Assembly (NCBI GenBank): GCA_021229015.1
Contig: CM037782.1
Span: 36,548,038-36,612,037 of the forward strand
Direction of reading: 5' to 3'
DNA length: 64,000 nucleotides
Source of the DNA: Solen grandis
Lineage: Eukaryota; Mollusca; Bivalvia; Adapedonta; Solenidae
This document shows, piece after piece, positions 34,571 to 44,675 of the stretch. A program made the position numbers and the translations under genes. The number at the start of each line of letters is the position of its first letter. Within the stretch, counting starts at the first letter, position 1. The notes under the pieces are model-generated. The model made no database searches, was not told the DNA's origin, and saw only the letters and a list, made by a program, of their open reading frames with translations.

Positions 34571-34733
34571 TGTAATTTTCGGCGTTTGAGTAAGCGAATT
34601 AGACGAAAATTTGTTTCCCTTGCTTTAATAGTCTCCGATAGATGTCGTTGTATCTGTGCACGAGTTTCTCGTGCTTATACTGGGGCATTCATTCAGTTTT
34701 GGGATCGACTGGCAGTCGGACGCTTTTTTCTTT
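34571..34733 (+). repeat. Split direct repeat A1 of the Ngaro-type element
   Basis: 163 bp starting TGTAATTTTCGGCGTTTGAG, matched along its full length by 38762-38924. Contains a small hairpin 'cacgagtttctcgtg' (34669-34683). Confidence 0.88.
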
Positions 34734-34759
34734 TCTGTGCTTCTGTGTATACTTAGGTT

Positions 34760-35356
34760 ATGACCACGCGGACAGTTATGCAGACAGAAGAAAACAAACA
34801 AGAGGATATAAATGGTTGTATCCGTGAACTGTTATCTGAAGTGAGGGAACAGAGGCTTGAAATTAATTCCTTAAAAGTTGAAGTTAGAGGCAACTCGCTG
34901 TCTGTGAAGAGTGAAGTTAAGCGCCTGAAGTCTGTCCATGAGGTAAAATGGCGTTCAGAAGGTAACCGAATTCAACATGACTTTAACTCTGAATTACATG
35001 ACAATTTGAAACAAGTTGAATGGGGGCTCGATAATGGTAAGCCTGAATATGTTCGTGAACTGTTAAATGAATGCTGTGATTCTCTCAAGAAGAGGAATAA
35101 ACATATCCGTATCGCGGACTCTTCCGAAGGCGGTTGGGAGACAGTTCGTCAATACGAGAGCAACCCAGTGGCTAGTGACTCTGACGATGAAACCAAAATT
35201 AATCGTGCAGAATCTAGGGCTGTCCGGAAGAGGAAATCCATGCAGAAGTCAACAAAGAGGTTCAAGCCTAGTGCTACCGTTACTTCTGGTGATTTCGTTA
35301 GCCAGCGTGTTTTCCCTGGTGTTGGTGCGACGTCATTTCCGGTTCAGCAGCAGCAA

Positions 35357-35391
<35 letters not shown>

Positions 35392-35533
35392 TAATTTTCG
35401 TCCCTTCTCATATGGCACAGCTTCCAGACCCATCGTCGGACCCTGTTTTGCATGTGGCGAATCGACTCACTTCAGACGGAACTGCCCGTACACCAGAAGC
35501 GCCCCGCAGCTTGACCCACAAGCCAGGAAGTGA
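34760..35533 (+). CDS. Gag-like protein of the Ngaro-type element
   Basis: A 257-codon frame. Residues 1-110 are charged and coiled-coil-like (EVREQRLEINSLKVEVRGN). A basic region follows (RAVRKRKSMQKSTKRFK). A polyglutamine tract (about residues 195-210) precedes a CCHC knuckle CFACGESTHFRRNCPY. It presumably packages element RNA. It begins 26 bp after A1. The pol frame overlaps in +1 relative to this frame, so either frameshifting or separate initiation links gag to pol. The ATG at 34760 is the first in frame after the repeat. Confidence 0.75.
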
Positions 35534-35875
35534 TGCTTCTCAGGGAACAGAGTTAGATTTTGAAGATGAGTATTTTGGTGATCATTTTGTTTTTGACTTA
35601 GTGAAATTTACTGATAATTACTTTGAGTATGAACAGGGGCAGAAAGATATCATTGTTAAATATAGATTGAAAGATCATGTAGAATTTTGGAAAGAAATTG
35701 GGGCCAATGAATTTATTATTGAAACTATTTGTTCTGGTTACAAGATTCCATTTTATTCATTACCCGACAGCTCTTTTTCAAAAAATAATAAGTCGGCCAC
35801 CAATGAGAAATTATTCGTTTCCGATGCTATTAAAAATCTGCTAGATAGGGGATTAATTCAGAAGTGCGATCAAAA
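35430..35875 (+). pseudogene. Pol N-terminal segment of the Ngaro-type element, ending at a frameshift
   Basis: This frame (open from 35067) becomes pol-like after the gag knuckle. It reads ELDFEDEYFGDHF, then VEFWKEIGANEFIIETICSG, YKIPFYSLPDSSFS and LFVSDAIKNLLDRGLIQKC, the conserved region just before RT block 1. Continuity is lost around 35868-35875: the next residues IVVNPLTVAVQSCGKKRLIL are in another frame. One base appears lost, or two gained. This is the only disabling lesion I see in the element. Confidence 0.65.
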
Positions 35876-37552
35876 CCAATTGTTGTAAACCCTCTCACTG
35901 TAGCAGTTCAGAGCTGCGGAAAAAAGAGACTAATTCTCGATTTAAGGAAAGTTAATATGCATATATGGAAGCAATCCGTGAAGTATGAAGACTTGCGTTT
36001 GGCATTAATGTACATTAAAGAAAACTGTTGGATGATTAAGTTTGATATTCTCTCAGCATATCACTTTATTGGTATATTTTTGCCACATACTGAATATCTT
36101 GGGTTTGCATGGGTTGATGAAGATGGAAATAGTATATATTATAAGTTTCTTGTTCTCCCTTTCGGTCTATGTTCAGCTTGCTATATTTTCACTAAGTTAA
36201 TGCAGCCTCTTATAGCTAAATGGAGAGGAGAGGGTAAGAAAGTTATAATGTTTCTAGACGATGGTTTCGGAACAGGTAGTTCGTTTGATTACGTAAAGTC
36301 TATGGCTTTTCAAATGAAATCTGATTTAGTTTTATCGGGTTTTGTTCCGAAAGCAGAAAAATCGTGTTGGGAACCTGTACAGATCATTCAGTGGCTAGGT
36401 GCTGTGTTAAATTCTGTTCAATATACTATTCATATTCCCCAGCAAAGGATGGATAAAGCTCGACATGCGTTAGCGTTTTTATTAAGTCGGAAAATTGTGC
36501 CTGTCAGAAAAGTTGCTAGTTTTGTCGGTCAAATAATATCCATGGGGATTGTATTGGGTTCAGTTTCCCAAATTATGACGAGATATTTAAGCATAGACAT
36601 TTCGCATGCTTTTTCCTGGAACTCTTGTATTGAACTATCAGCTGATAGTCTTTCTCAATTATTATTTTGGGAAAAACATTTGGTGTCTCTTAATGTCAAG
36701 CATTTAGCGTCTTCGAACGTATGTACCAGAATCGTTTACAGTGATGCCAGTTTTTCTGGTTTTGCGGGGTATGAGGTTAAGACCTTTAAAGGCGTTGTTC
36801 ATGACACGTGGTTTCCGCTCGAGGCAACACGGTCTTCTACCTGGCGGGAATTGTGTGCAGTGTACCGTGTGCTAGTGTCGCTTGTAGATGTGTTAAGTAA
36901 CCAGAGGGTTAAGTGGTTTACAGACAACATGGGTGTGTGTAGCATTGTTTCTAAAGGTTCTATGAAAAAAGAATTACAGATTTTAGCTATGGAAATATTC
37001 AGCTGTTGTGCCAAAAATTCCATTCAACTTGAGATTGAATGGTTGCCAAGAAAAGAAAATGAAGTTGCGGATTATTTTTCAAAAGTGATTGAAAGAGATG
37101 ATTGGGGTATTTCTTTTAAAATTCTCAATCTTATTCAGGCTAGATGGGGAGCTTTAGATGTTGACTTCTTTGCCACAGAATACAATGCGAAATTGTCAAA
37201 CTTTTACACTCGGTTTTGGTGTAAAAATTCTTTAGGAGTAGATTCATTTACATTTGACTGGAGTAATGTATTCGGTCTGTTTGTACCTCCAGTTATATTG
37301 ATACCTAGGGTGTTAATGAAAATGAAATCTTGTTTAACTCGGGGGATTTTAGTTGTTCCTGAGTGGAAGTCTGCCAGTTTTTGGCCTATGTTATGTGGGG
37401 ACGACGGTGAGTTTCAGTCGTTTATACAAGACTGGATGTTCTTACCGACATGTAAAAGTTGTTTTACACCATGTAAAAATGGTTCTGGGTTGTTTGGTGT
37501 TGAAGATTTGAAATTCCGTATGTTTGCATTGTATTTAGATTTTTCTGTTTAA
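35864..37552 (+). CDS. Reverse transcriptase-RNase H of the Ngaro-type element
   Basis: RT blocks are in order: KKRLILDLRKVNMHIW, MIKFDILSAYHFIGI (first catalytic Asp), LVLPFGLCSACYIFTK, and VIMFLDDGFGTG with the FLDD catalytic pair. RNase H follows: YSDASFSGFAGYE (Asp), STWRELCAVYRV (Glu), KWFTDNMGVCS (Asp), LPRKENEVADYFSK (Asp). The C-terminal stretch (DVDFFATEYNAKLSNFYTRF) is seen in DIRS-group pol proteins. It copies element RNA; the product is presumably a circular DNA. The nominal start is at the frameshift, so the true start lies upstream in the 35430-35875 segment. 40 bp separate it from the recombinase frame. Confidence 0.85.
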   Translation: MRSKPIVVNPLTVAVQSCGKKRLILDLRKVNMHIWKQSVKYEDLRLALMYIKENCWMIKFDILSAYHFIGIFLPHTEYLGFAWVDEDGNSIYYKFLVLPFGLCSACYIFTKLMQPLIAKWRGEGKKVIMFLDDGFGTGSSFDYVKSMAFQMKSDLVLSGFVPKAEKSCWEPVQIIQWLGAVLNSVQYTIHIPQQRMDKARHALAFLLSRKIVPVRKVASFVGQIISMGIVLGSVSQIMTRYLSIDISHAFSWNSCIELSADSLSQLLFWEKHLVSLNVKHLASSNVCTRIVYSDASFSGFAGYEVKTFKGVVHDTWFPLEATRSSTWRELCAVYRVLVSLVDVLSNQRVKWFTDNMGVCSIVSKGSMKKELQILAMEIFSCCAKNSIQLEIEWLPRKENEVADYFSKVIERDDWGISFKILNLIQARWGALDVDFFATEYNAKLSNFYTRFWCKNSLGVDSFTFDWSNVFGLFVPPVILIPRVLMKMKSCLTRGILVVPEWKSASFWPMLCGDDGEFQSFIQDWMFLPTCKSCFTPCKNGSGLFGVEDLKFRMFALYLDFSV

Positions 37553-37591
37553 ATTAAATACCTGTTACGCCTCCTAAGACTAATTAGTGTA

Positions 37592-38614
37592 TTGCAATTT
37601 TTACATGTCTTTTTTCAGAGATATCACACGGATTTAGACGATCTTCCAGAAGTATTAGCGGACAAGGCATCCTCGCTGCCCGGGTTACTGAAGGAGTCTA
37701 GAGCTAACAGTACATGCATCAATTACAAGCGGGGATTTAACAGATGGCATAAATGGGTTTTAGCGAATGGGCTTAAGGCTGAGGATGCCTTGCCTGCCAA
37801 GGCTTTTCATGTAGCGCTTTATTTTGTGTCTTTAATTCAAACGGCTAGTACCCCTAGTCCAGTTTTGAACGCGTTTTACAGCATTAAGTGGTTTCATGAT
37901 TTATTTGATTATAATTCTCCCACAGACTCAAAATTAGTGATAAATGTTGTAGAGGCAGCAAAACGTAAGCTAGCGAAGCCTGTAAATAAGAAAGAACCAA
38001 TGACTGTGGACATTTTGCATAAGATGTTTAATGCAATGTATAAAGAGGGAAATATTATGAATCAAAGGTTTATTTGTATATGTTTGTTATCTTTTGCTGG
38101 TTTTTTGAGAAGTGCTGAAGCGTTACACTTAAGGAGGAGTGACGTTTTCTTTTTCAAGAGTCACATGAGTTTATTTATAGAATCTAGTAAAACGGATAAG
38201 TTTCGTGAAGGAGCTTGGGTCACTATAGCAAGGACTGGTACTGTGCTCTGTCCAGTTGTTAACCTAGAGAAGTTTTTGTCTTGGGCTGGTATAAGCCCTA
38301 GTTCAGAGTCATTTTTATTTGCTCGTTTGAATGCCACAAAAAATGGTTTCAAAATAAGAAAACAAAACAGACATTTGTCATACAGTAACTTTAGAGCTTT
38401 GTTTTTAGAGGCTTTTAAACCTCATGTTGAAAACATACATCAGTTTTGTTTGCATTCCCTGCGATCAGGTGGTGCTACAGCCGCTGCAAACATGGGCATC
38501 CCTGACAGGCTTTTTAAGCGTCATGGAAGATGGCAGAGTGAATCTGCCAAGGATGGTTATGTGAAGACCTCAGTTGAAGAAAAACTGAGGGTTTCAATGT
38601 CGTTAGGATTATGA
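37592..38614 (+). CDS. Tyrosine recombinase of the Ngaro-type element
   Basis: About 340 residues. The N-terminal SAM-like core-binding domain (STCINYKRGFNRWHKWVLAN) precedes the catalytic domain. Catalytic residues are visible: Arg in SFAGFLRSAEALHLRR, His-x-x-Arg in HSLRSGGATAAAN, His/Trp in FKRHGRWQSES, and the nucleophile Tyr in AKDGYVKTS. It inserts the circular DNA copy by site-specific-like recombination. No disabling change is seen. Start codon uncertain; homology begins near residue 12. The stop lies 60 bp before B1. Confidence 0.88.
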   Translation: MQFLHVFFQRYHTDLDDLPEVLADKASSLPGLLKESRANSTCINYKRGFNRWHKWVLANGLKAEDALPAKAFHVALYFVSLIQTASTPSPVLNAFYSIKWFHDLFDYNSPTDSKLVINVVEAAKRKLAKPVNKKEPMTVDILHKMFNAMYKEGNIMNQRFICICLLSFAGFLRSAEALHLRRSDVFFFKSHMSLFIESSKTDKFREGAWVTIARTGTVLCPVVNLEKFLSWAGISPSSESFLFARLNATKNGFKIRKQNRHLSYSNFRALFLEAFKPHVENIHQFCLHSLRSGGATAAANMGIPDRLFKRHGRWQSESAKDGYVKTSVEEKLRVSMSLGL

Positions 38615-38673
38615 TGTATTGATCTATCAATGTTACTTTTTTATTATTATTTCGTTTTGCCCGTTCTTTTATT

Positions 38674-38760
38674 TCAGTCGGTACATCCCACTGCTATACC
38701 AAAAAATAAACATGTTTTTGTGTTAGTGTGTATCGAGAGGAGAGTGTGGTTGCAAGGGAA
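38674..38760 (+). repeat. Split direct repeat B1 of the Ngaro-type element
   Basis: 87 bp starting TCAGTCGGTACATCCCACTG, identical to B2 (39457-39543). It runs directly into A2. Confidence 0.88.
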
Positions 38761-38761
38761 A

Positions 38762-38924
38762 TGTAATTTTCGGCGTTTGAGTAAGCGAATTAGACGAAAA
38801 TTTGTTTCCCTTGCTTTAATAGTCTCCGATAGATGTCGTTGTATCTGTGCACGAGTTTCTCGTGCTTATACTGGGGCATTCATTCAGTTTTGGGATCGAC
38901 TGGCAGTCGGACGCTTTTTTCTTT
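38762..38924 (+). repeat. Split direct repeat A2 of the Ngaro-type element
   Basis: Copy of A1 without a visible mismatch. Confidence 0.88.
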
Positions 38925-39456
38925 AAATTTATATTTTATTTTAATTTGCCTAAAAATCCAAATGTTATAAGCTTTGTAAGGTTTTAGTTAGGCTACCTTA
39001 TTTGAAGATTAACATGGCTATTATAAAGGCCTATGTGTGTGTGTGTTTGTGATTAAATTTTACAAGATGGTATGTTTCGTGGTATTTGATTGAAGATCAT
39101 ATATTTATCAGCTTTGTTGACTATTCGAGTCATTTGTAATACTTTATTACAATGTATGTATATGATGATTGTGTTGAGAAGATACTTACAAGGCTTTGGA
39201 TTTGAGGAACACCTCTGTTTCTCGTTATGGCGTGGCTGCCTTTAGAATCGCTAGCGGGTGAGACCTGCTTAGGCATTTGGATGCCTGTTGTGTGGGCGTT
39301 GCTGCCTTTAGAATCGCTATTGAGTGAACTCATTATGGTATTTTGAGATGCCTGGTGCTGATTCTGTACGGTTTTAAGTGTCAAGTGTTAAGAGTTGATT
39401 GCTATATATTCTATGTGGTATTGTATTGTGAAATGAAATGAAATAAATGGTACCTG
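38925..39456 (+). other. Spacer between A2 and B2 of the Ngaro-type element
   Basis: AT-rich. Holds a duplicated 'gctgcctttagaatcgct' (39235-39252 and 39300-39317) and an open minus-strand frame (39130-39384) with no domain. 'gaaatgaaataaatgg' lies just before B2. Confidence 0.5.
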
Positions 39457-39543
39457 TCAGTCGGTACATCCCACTGCTATACCAAAAAATAAACATGTTT
39501 TTGTGTTAGTGTGTATCGAGAGGAGAGTGTGGTTGCAAGGGAA
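39457..39543 (+). repeat. Split direct repeat B2 of the Ngaro-type element
   Basis: Right terminus of the element; the next bases resume the LINE ORF1 reading frame. Confidence 0.88.
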
Positions 39544-39675
39544 GCTGAAAATGCGAAAACAAACATCGGAATTCAGAGAGCACATCGAGGGGGCTCATTT
39601 CGACATGGGAAAATCCGACCGATCGTGGTGAAATTCGCGTATGACCCCGATAAAGAACAATTGCGGAAGGCGTAA
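39544..39675 (+). pseudogene. LINE ORF1 (L1-like), 3' part after the YR insertion
   Basis: Joining 34570 to 39544 restores one frame: it reads AENAKTNIGIQRAHR, then GKIRPIVVKFAYDPDKEQLR, the conserved ORF1 RNA-binding motif (RAHR..RPIVVKF), and stops at 39673-39675. The stop is earlier than in the family. Confidence 0.7.
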
Positions 39676-39679
39676 GGGT

Positions 39680-40640
39680 GTATCGATATGCTTACCCAAC
39701 GATACGATACGTATCGCAATACAGTAGTCATGATACCATACGTATCACGATACGGGCTTTTAAGTTTTGTCAACCTTGTTTCCTGTCTTTAAATGAAGAA
39801 TAAATGATTAAGAGACAAAGATAAATTCTTGTTTAATATATTAGTTTTTATCATAATAAATACAAATTAAGTTGTGCTTTCTGTAGACACATTTTATATG
39901 ATTTAATTTGTTGTTTATTGATAAAAAAAAACTTGTTTAAATGTCATTAAATAATCAAAAGTAATATCAAAACTACATGATAATGCCGTATATATTGCAG
40001 AAACTTAAACTTAAAATACTTATTATAAATGCTTATTCTATAATAGACGTCAGCCCTTTAATCATACGGCTTGGGACCCCCCAATGATACAAAGTAACAA
40101 TTTAAAACACATTTTAGAACAAAATTTCACAATTCAAGAAAAAAAAAATTGATATCATAAAATTAGAAAAGGTATGTAACTCTCCGTTAAAAATCTATAG
40201 GAAAACTGACATGGTCGTATTCTGAGCTTCGATTCTGACACAATTTTCAGCCGATTTCAAATATGCCGGGCTTGTCCAACGCAGAAACAATAGGCCTTTT
40301 CGTTGCCGAGTCGAATTTCTATCTCAGATAAACTACAAAGACAATACGAGTCACGAAACTCAATGGAAACTGTACTCGGACACGATGTGACCGAAGCAAT
40401 GCATATCACAGTCAATGCTTTTTTCAACGGCAACTTCACAGAAATACAATATTTCCAACAAATACCCATATTAAACAATAAATTATGTATTTATTTAACT
40501 CTCACAAGTTATGCATCCTCTAGAAGTCGCTATTATCGATGCATTCCGCCCTCATTCCACTGTTGCATTTAATTATGACTGGCGGCTACCATATTGAATT
40601 GGTTATCGGCTTTTGTGATAATAACAATATTTATATATAT
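39680..40640. other. Uncharacterised interval
   Basis: Begins with GATACG/CGTATC-rich sequence (39695-39760) able to fold back on itself. The rest is AT-rich. Frames at 40257-40572 have no domain. Confidence 0.35.
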
Positions 40641-40642
40641 AT

Positions 40643-40673
<31 letters not shown>

Positions 40674-40675
40674 TT
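40641..40675 (+). repeat. (ATTT)n microsatellite
   Basis: About eight to nine tetranucleotide units. Confidence 0.85.
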
Positions 40676-40866
40676 TTACCTTTTTATGAAGGTACTAAAA
40701 TTTGGTTGAGCTTTGCCACGTCTTTGATAGTTGTTCCCCTTGATTATTTCTAGAAAATTCTTCTATAGCGTGAGCTCCCTATTAGCACGAGATATTAAGG
40801 TAAATATTTATTAATTCTAAATAACTGTTTATTTTTATCTAATTAATTAATCACATTGATTTCCTA

Positions 40867-41335
40867 AAGACATTGTACATACTGTTGTACATATATCCGC
40901 GCTATAGACATTGTACATACTATTGTTACATTTACATACTGGTGTACATATATCCGCGCTATAGACATTGTACATACTATTGTACATATATCCGCGCTAT
41001 AGACATTGTACATACTATTGTTCCTATACCCGCGCTATAGACATTGTACATACTGGTGTACATATATCCGCGCTATAGACATTGTACATACTATTGTTCA
41101 TATACCCGCGCTATAGACATTATACATACTGGTGTACATATATCCGCGCTATAGACATTGTACATACTGGTGTACATATATCCGCGCTATAGACATTTTA
41201 CATACTGGTGTACATATATCCGCGCTATAGACATTGTACATACTGGTGTACATATATCCGCGCTATAGACATTGTACATACTGTTGTACATATATCCGCG
41301 CTATAGTTATTATACATACTGTTGTACATATCTCT
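40867..41335 (+). repeat. 38-bp satellite array, about 12 units
   Basis: The unit is 'catatatccgcgctatag' plus 'acattgtacatactggtgta'. 'cgcgctatag' recurs at 40955, 40993, 41031, 41069, 41107, 41145, 41183, 41221, 41259 and 41297, exactly 38 bp apart, with one irregular unit near 40898-40955. Homogeneity suggests recent amplification. Confidence 0.9.
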
Positions 41336-41469
41336 CTCGTATAGAATTTACACCTTACTGTTTTATAAAACCCGATGGAATGTTATTTACTGTTGGGATT
41401 CGTGTTATATCATGTCATAGTTCCCAACCACAGGATAGGGACCATGGCCATGGGTCTCACATATATAAA

Positions 41470-41650
41470 CCAACCATGGTGGTGCTTGGCTGTAAAGCCG
41501 AGAGTTGTGGGTTTGATCCATACTGGGGATGGGTATGGTCTTCGTGATGAATGACCTACAATTTCTTTCTGATGGCCAATTGTCTTCCACTGCTGCTCTC
41601 AGTTAACTGCAGAGATGCCGTTCTAAAGTTTCAGAACTGTCACATGTTTA
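41470..41650 (+). mobile_element. SINE fragment with tRNA-like head
   Basis: 'tggtggtgcttggctgtaaa' (A-box side) and 'gtgggtttgatccatac' (B box) give a tRNA-like head, followed by 'gggtatggtcttcgtgatga' and an ill-conserved body. No tail or target duplication recognised. Confidence 0.4.
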
Positions 41651-41659
41651 AAGGTGTAA

Positions 41660-42041
41660 TTTTGTTTGTTTCGAAGGGGAAGGATAACAGTTGCAACACT
41701 GGAAAATAATAAAATGAGTTGGCTATTCTATGTACAACTTTTAATTGCCGTGAGCAATAATTATAGTTTTATTGTAATTATTGTAAAACCCAGTATTGGG
41801 ATCTACAACGTTTTTGATTCAGATTGCGACCTGGATAGCAGAATTAAGGTCATCCCATTCTAAAAGCGATCTATTCCATCAAAGCCATGCATATAACTTA
41901 ACAATACACATGTACATAAGCTTTTAAAGTGTCAAACAATGGTAATCTTAGGGGCAAATTGACATGTTATGACAAGTGACAGAAGTTCTTTTATTACCTT
42001 CCCTTCATTATTTTGTTGCCATGAGTTATCTCCCCTGAAAA

Positions 42042-42084
<43 letters not shown>

Positions 42085-42495
42085 ATTTTCTCCATCTTCC
42101 TGTGATAAAGTTTAGATTTTTTCACGAAAGTTGATACAAAATTATAAAATGGATCTTTCTACCATGAGTTTTTCTCATAAATCAAATTCAGTTTTTCATA
42201 TTCACAGAAAATACATATTTTCCATAGGCTTCAATGTTAACTTATATGCGGATTATCTTCCCCAAATAAGATAAAAATTGAAGAAAAAAAACTTGGTGAA
42301 ATATTTTTATTTTTGAATGTCTTCATAGTGACAAAGTTTCATAGAAATATAACCATCCAGTGGCAATATATGGAATATGGCTATTAGGATGGGAATACTT
42401 TAAACAAATTTAACAGGAATGACCGAAGGATTGAAAAAAAATATCTCAAATCTAATTTAGTGATAACAAAAATGCACAGGTTAAACTTGGGCTGT
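41660..42495. other. Uncharacterised interval with a poly-A tract
   Basis: A run of about 39 A at 42044-42082 may be a retroposon tail on the plus strand, but no body was recognised. The rest is AT-rich. Confidence 0.35.
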
Positions 42496-42498
42496 AGA

Positions 42499-42751
42499 AT
42501 CTGTGGCCCGTTATTTGTGTGGCAATATTAACATTGAATCGGGCACGGATGGCGTCAAGAGTCCCACTTATTACTGCACACAGATACGACGTTATCATAT
42601 ACCATGCTTTTCACGTGTTCCTGTATGTATACGTGAGCATCGTAGGTTATACGGAACTCACATAGAACTACAGCGTCTTTCTTCCGAGCGTTCGTATAAA
42701 TGCCACACAACATATAGTCGAAAGGTAAATCGGAAAACTCTCAAAGATTAA
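42499..42751 (+). CDS. Candidate terminal exon of a Cys-rich, probably secreted protein
   Basis: After an acceptor-like GGCTGTAG, an open frame of about 83 codons reads ESVARYLCGNINIESG, TYYCTQIRRYHIPCFSRVPV, CIREHRRLYGTHIELQRLSS and YKCHTTYSRKVNRKTLKD before a stop. Five Cys and many Arg/His/Tyr residues give the look of a small cystine-rich domain. GC content is higher than in the flanks. No family is recognised and no upstream exon is visible; the assembly gap lies about 570 bp downstream. Confidence 0.35.
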
Positions 42752-42759
42752 TTGTAGGA

Positions 42760-43316
42760 GCCGTGTAGTTAAAATGGGGAAAAAATGTTGCTTTGTAACA
42801 CTCTTGTAACGTGGCTGCGAGGCTAGTCGTGGTTCCATAATAGACGTATTTTTTAATAATTTGAAGAACCCACTATACGGTGTTACCCCAGAAATGGTAT
42901 TAGTCCCCTACCGGTGTTTACACAAGTGGGGACTATAGGTTTGCCCTCTGTCTGTCCGTCCGTCCGTCCGTCCGTCTGTCACGTCACTTTGTGTTTTATT
43001 TTTCTTGGACCAACTTTCTGGTTGCTATGGTAACGGAAAATTATGCACCTCACCGGTAGGGGCTCATGTACTGTTACGTGCAACACCAGTTACTTGTTAT
43101 TTTTATTTCGATGGATTCACCATAAATGTTCTCAAACTGTGCAATTTTATTATTTTAAACACAAATAACACAGCTACAGAATGATAACCGTGATACACTG
43201 TATATAAAGTGTTGTTTCGTAACGACACAAAATCCAGCTCGTTCTTTAAGTATTATAGATACCTGCTGTTATATTTTTTCTTTGCCTTAGACATTACACG
43301 TTATATGTTAAAGCAT
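42760..43316. repeat. Dispersed repeat with GTCC microsatellite
   Basis: 'gtggggactataggtttgcc' then (GTCC)n at 42954-42978 and 'gttgctatggtaacgg'. This is a combination common in bivalve repeats. The left part is uncharacterised. The interval runs to the assembly gap. Confidence 0.4.
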
Positions 43317-43416
43317 NNNNNNNNNNNNNNNNNNNNNNNNNNNNNNNNNNNNNNNNNNNNNNNNNNNNNNNNNNNNNNNNNNNNNNNNNNNNNNNNNNNN
43401 NNNNNNNNNNNNNNNN
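43317..43416. other. Assembly gap (100 N)
   Basis: Exactly 100 N, a conventional placeholder for a gap of unknown size. Confidence 0.99.
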
Positions 43417-44162
43417 ATTTTATTTATACTTTGCTTACCATTTAAAAGCTTTGTCTCCACTGAACCCGATTTTAATTTCATTTTAAAGTGAAATGTTTGC
43501 TTTTATTTGTTTTAATCATTTAAAACGCAATATAACTTTCATACCATTCACGACAATTAAAGCTATCTTGAGAGATGCACAACAAATAATTTTGAAAGTT
43601 CTTTCCGCGTGTCTTTCAGTAATGGATAGATCCGAGTGGTTACAAAAGACTGCCATGAGGACAATCGCTATATAGTAAAATAGAATATTCTTGAATCACA
43701 ACATATGGAATGCAAGTAAAAATATAACAAACTATATCGCGTGCGCACGCCGCTGTATCTATCAAGTTCTCGTTACTCGACCGTATTATTTCTTGATAGA
43801 TATTTGGCCTTATTAATTTCTATCTCTATTTTGATATAAATTTCTTGATATTCGGCTTTATTACGTTTCTTCATTTCTCTCTTTTTTTGGGGAAATTATT
43901 TGCCGTTTAACAATCTTCCAGTCATATTTCGCATTCGATTTTTATCGTCGCTCTATTCTTATAATGTTCTGTCATTTCATTGTTTTTGAGAAAAAAGACT
44001 CTTAAAGTTTTAAATACTCATAAAATATTTATTCTTTGGGCTATTAAAATTTTATTATATTATTCTGTTGTTTGTTTTTGTTTTAAAAATATATTTATTG
44101 TTAAATTCAACTTTTTCTATTTGGAGATAGAACAAACTTGTAAAAAAACAAAAAACCTTTTT
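43417..44162. other. Uncharacterised AT-rich interval
   Basis: 'tcttgatagatatttggcct' and 'tcttgatattcggctttatt' form a weak duplication (43793-43860). No gene seen. Confidence 0.3.
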
Positions 44163-44497
44163 TTAGATCACCTGAGCACAACGAGCTCAAGGTGAGCTTT
44201 TGTGATCACTCGACGTCCGTCGTCAACAATTCGATTTAAACGACATATCTGACACCGCTAGACAGAATGATTAAACTTGACATGGATGATCCGTGGGTGA
44301 ACCTTCACAAAAGTTGCTAAATAAAACTTGATCTATGTAGGACTCAGGCTGCCATGGCAACAGAAATAAAAAAAATATGAAAACTTTAAAAATCATCTCC
44401 TTCAGAACTACAGACCAGATTTCAAAATGTTTTAGTACAGATATTCCTTGGGTAGCCCTATACTCAGGTGAGCGATTCAGGCCTCTATGGCATTTTT
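44163..44497 (-). repeat. Hairpin-ended repeat, reverse orientation, single core unit (H10)
   Basis: Starts with the hairpin 'atcacctgagcac..gagctcaaggtgagct', then 'cgacgtccgtcgtcaacaat', then one unit homologous to 27268-27500 ('gctgccatggcaacaga', 'tccttgggt'). It ends 'aggtgagcgattcaggcc'. It shows the family with a one-unit core. Confidence 0.65.
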
Positions 44498-44675
44498 TTT
44501 AACATTATTGTGTGGAATGGAAGATAGAACATTTCATATTCAAATAATGGAAATTATTTTCAAGTTGAAAATAATTTAATTTATTTTTCGAGAAATCATC
44601 GTCTGCTTCTACCTGTAACGGTTACACAGGTAGATAGGTAGTGCAGTCACGCTTGAGTGGCCGGACTGGTTTGCC

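Larger units (their letters stand above)
34571..39543 (+). mobile_element. Ngaro/DIRS-type tyrosine-recombinase retrotransposon, near full length
   Basis: The element has split direct repeats: A1 (34571-34733), then the coding region, B1 (38674-38760), A2 (38762-38924), spacer, B2 (39457-39543). A1/A2 (163 bp) and B1/B2 (87 bp) appear identical. The A1-ORFs-B1-A2-B2 layout is diagnostic of Ngaro-like elements. Coding content in order: gag-like with zinc knuckle, reverse transcriptase/RNase H, tyrosine recombinase. No protease or DDE integrase is seen. It splits a LINE ORF1 cleanly without target duplication, as expected for recombinase-mediated insertion. Confidence 0.88.

Noticed and set aside
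39130..39384. 84-codon minus frame in the Ngaro-type spacer
   Set aside because: Contains a duplicated non-coding motif and no domain; opposite to the element's genes.
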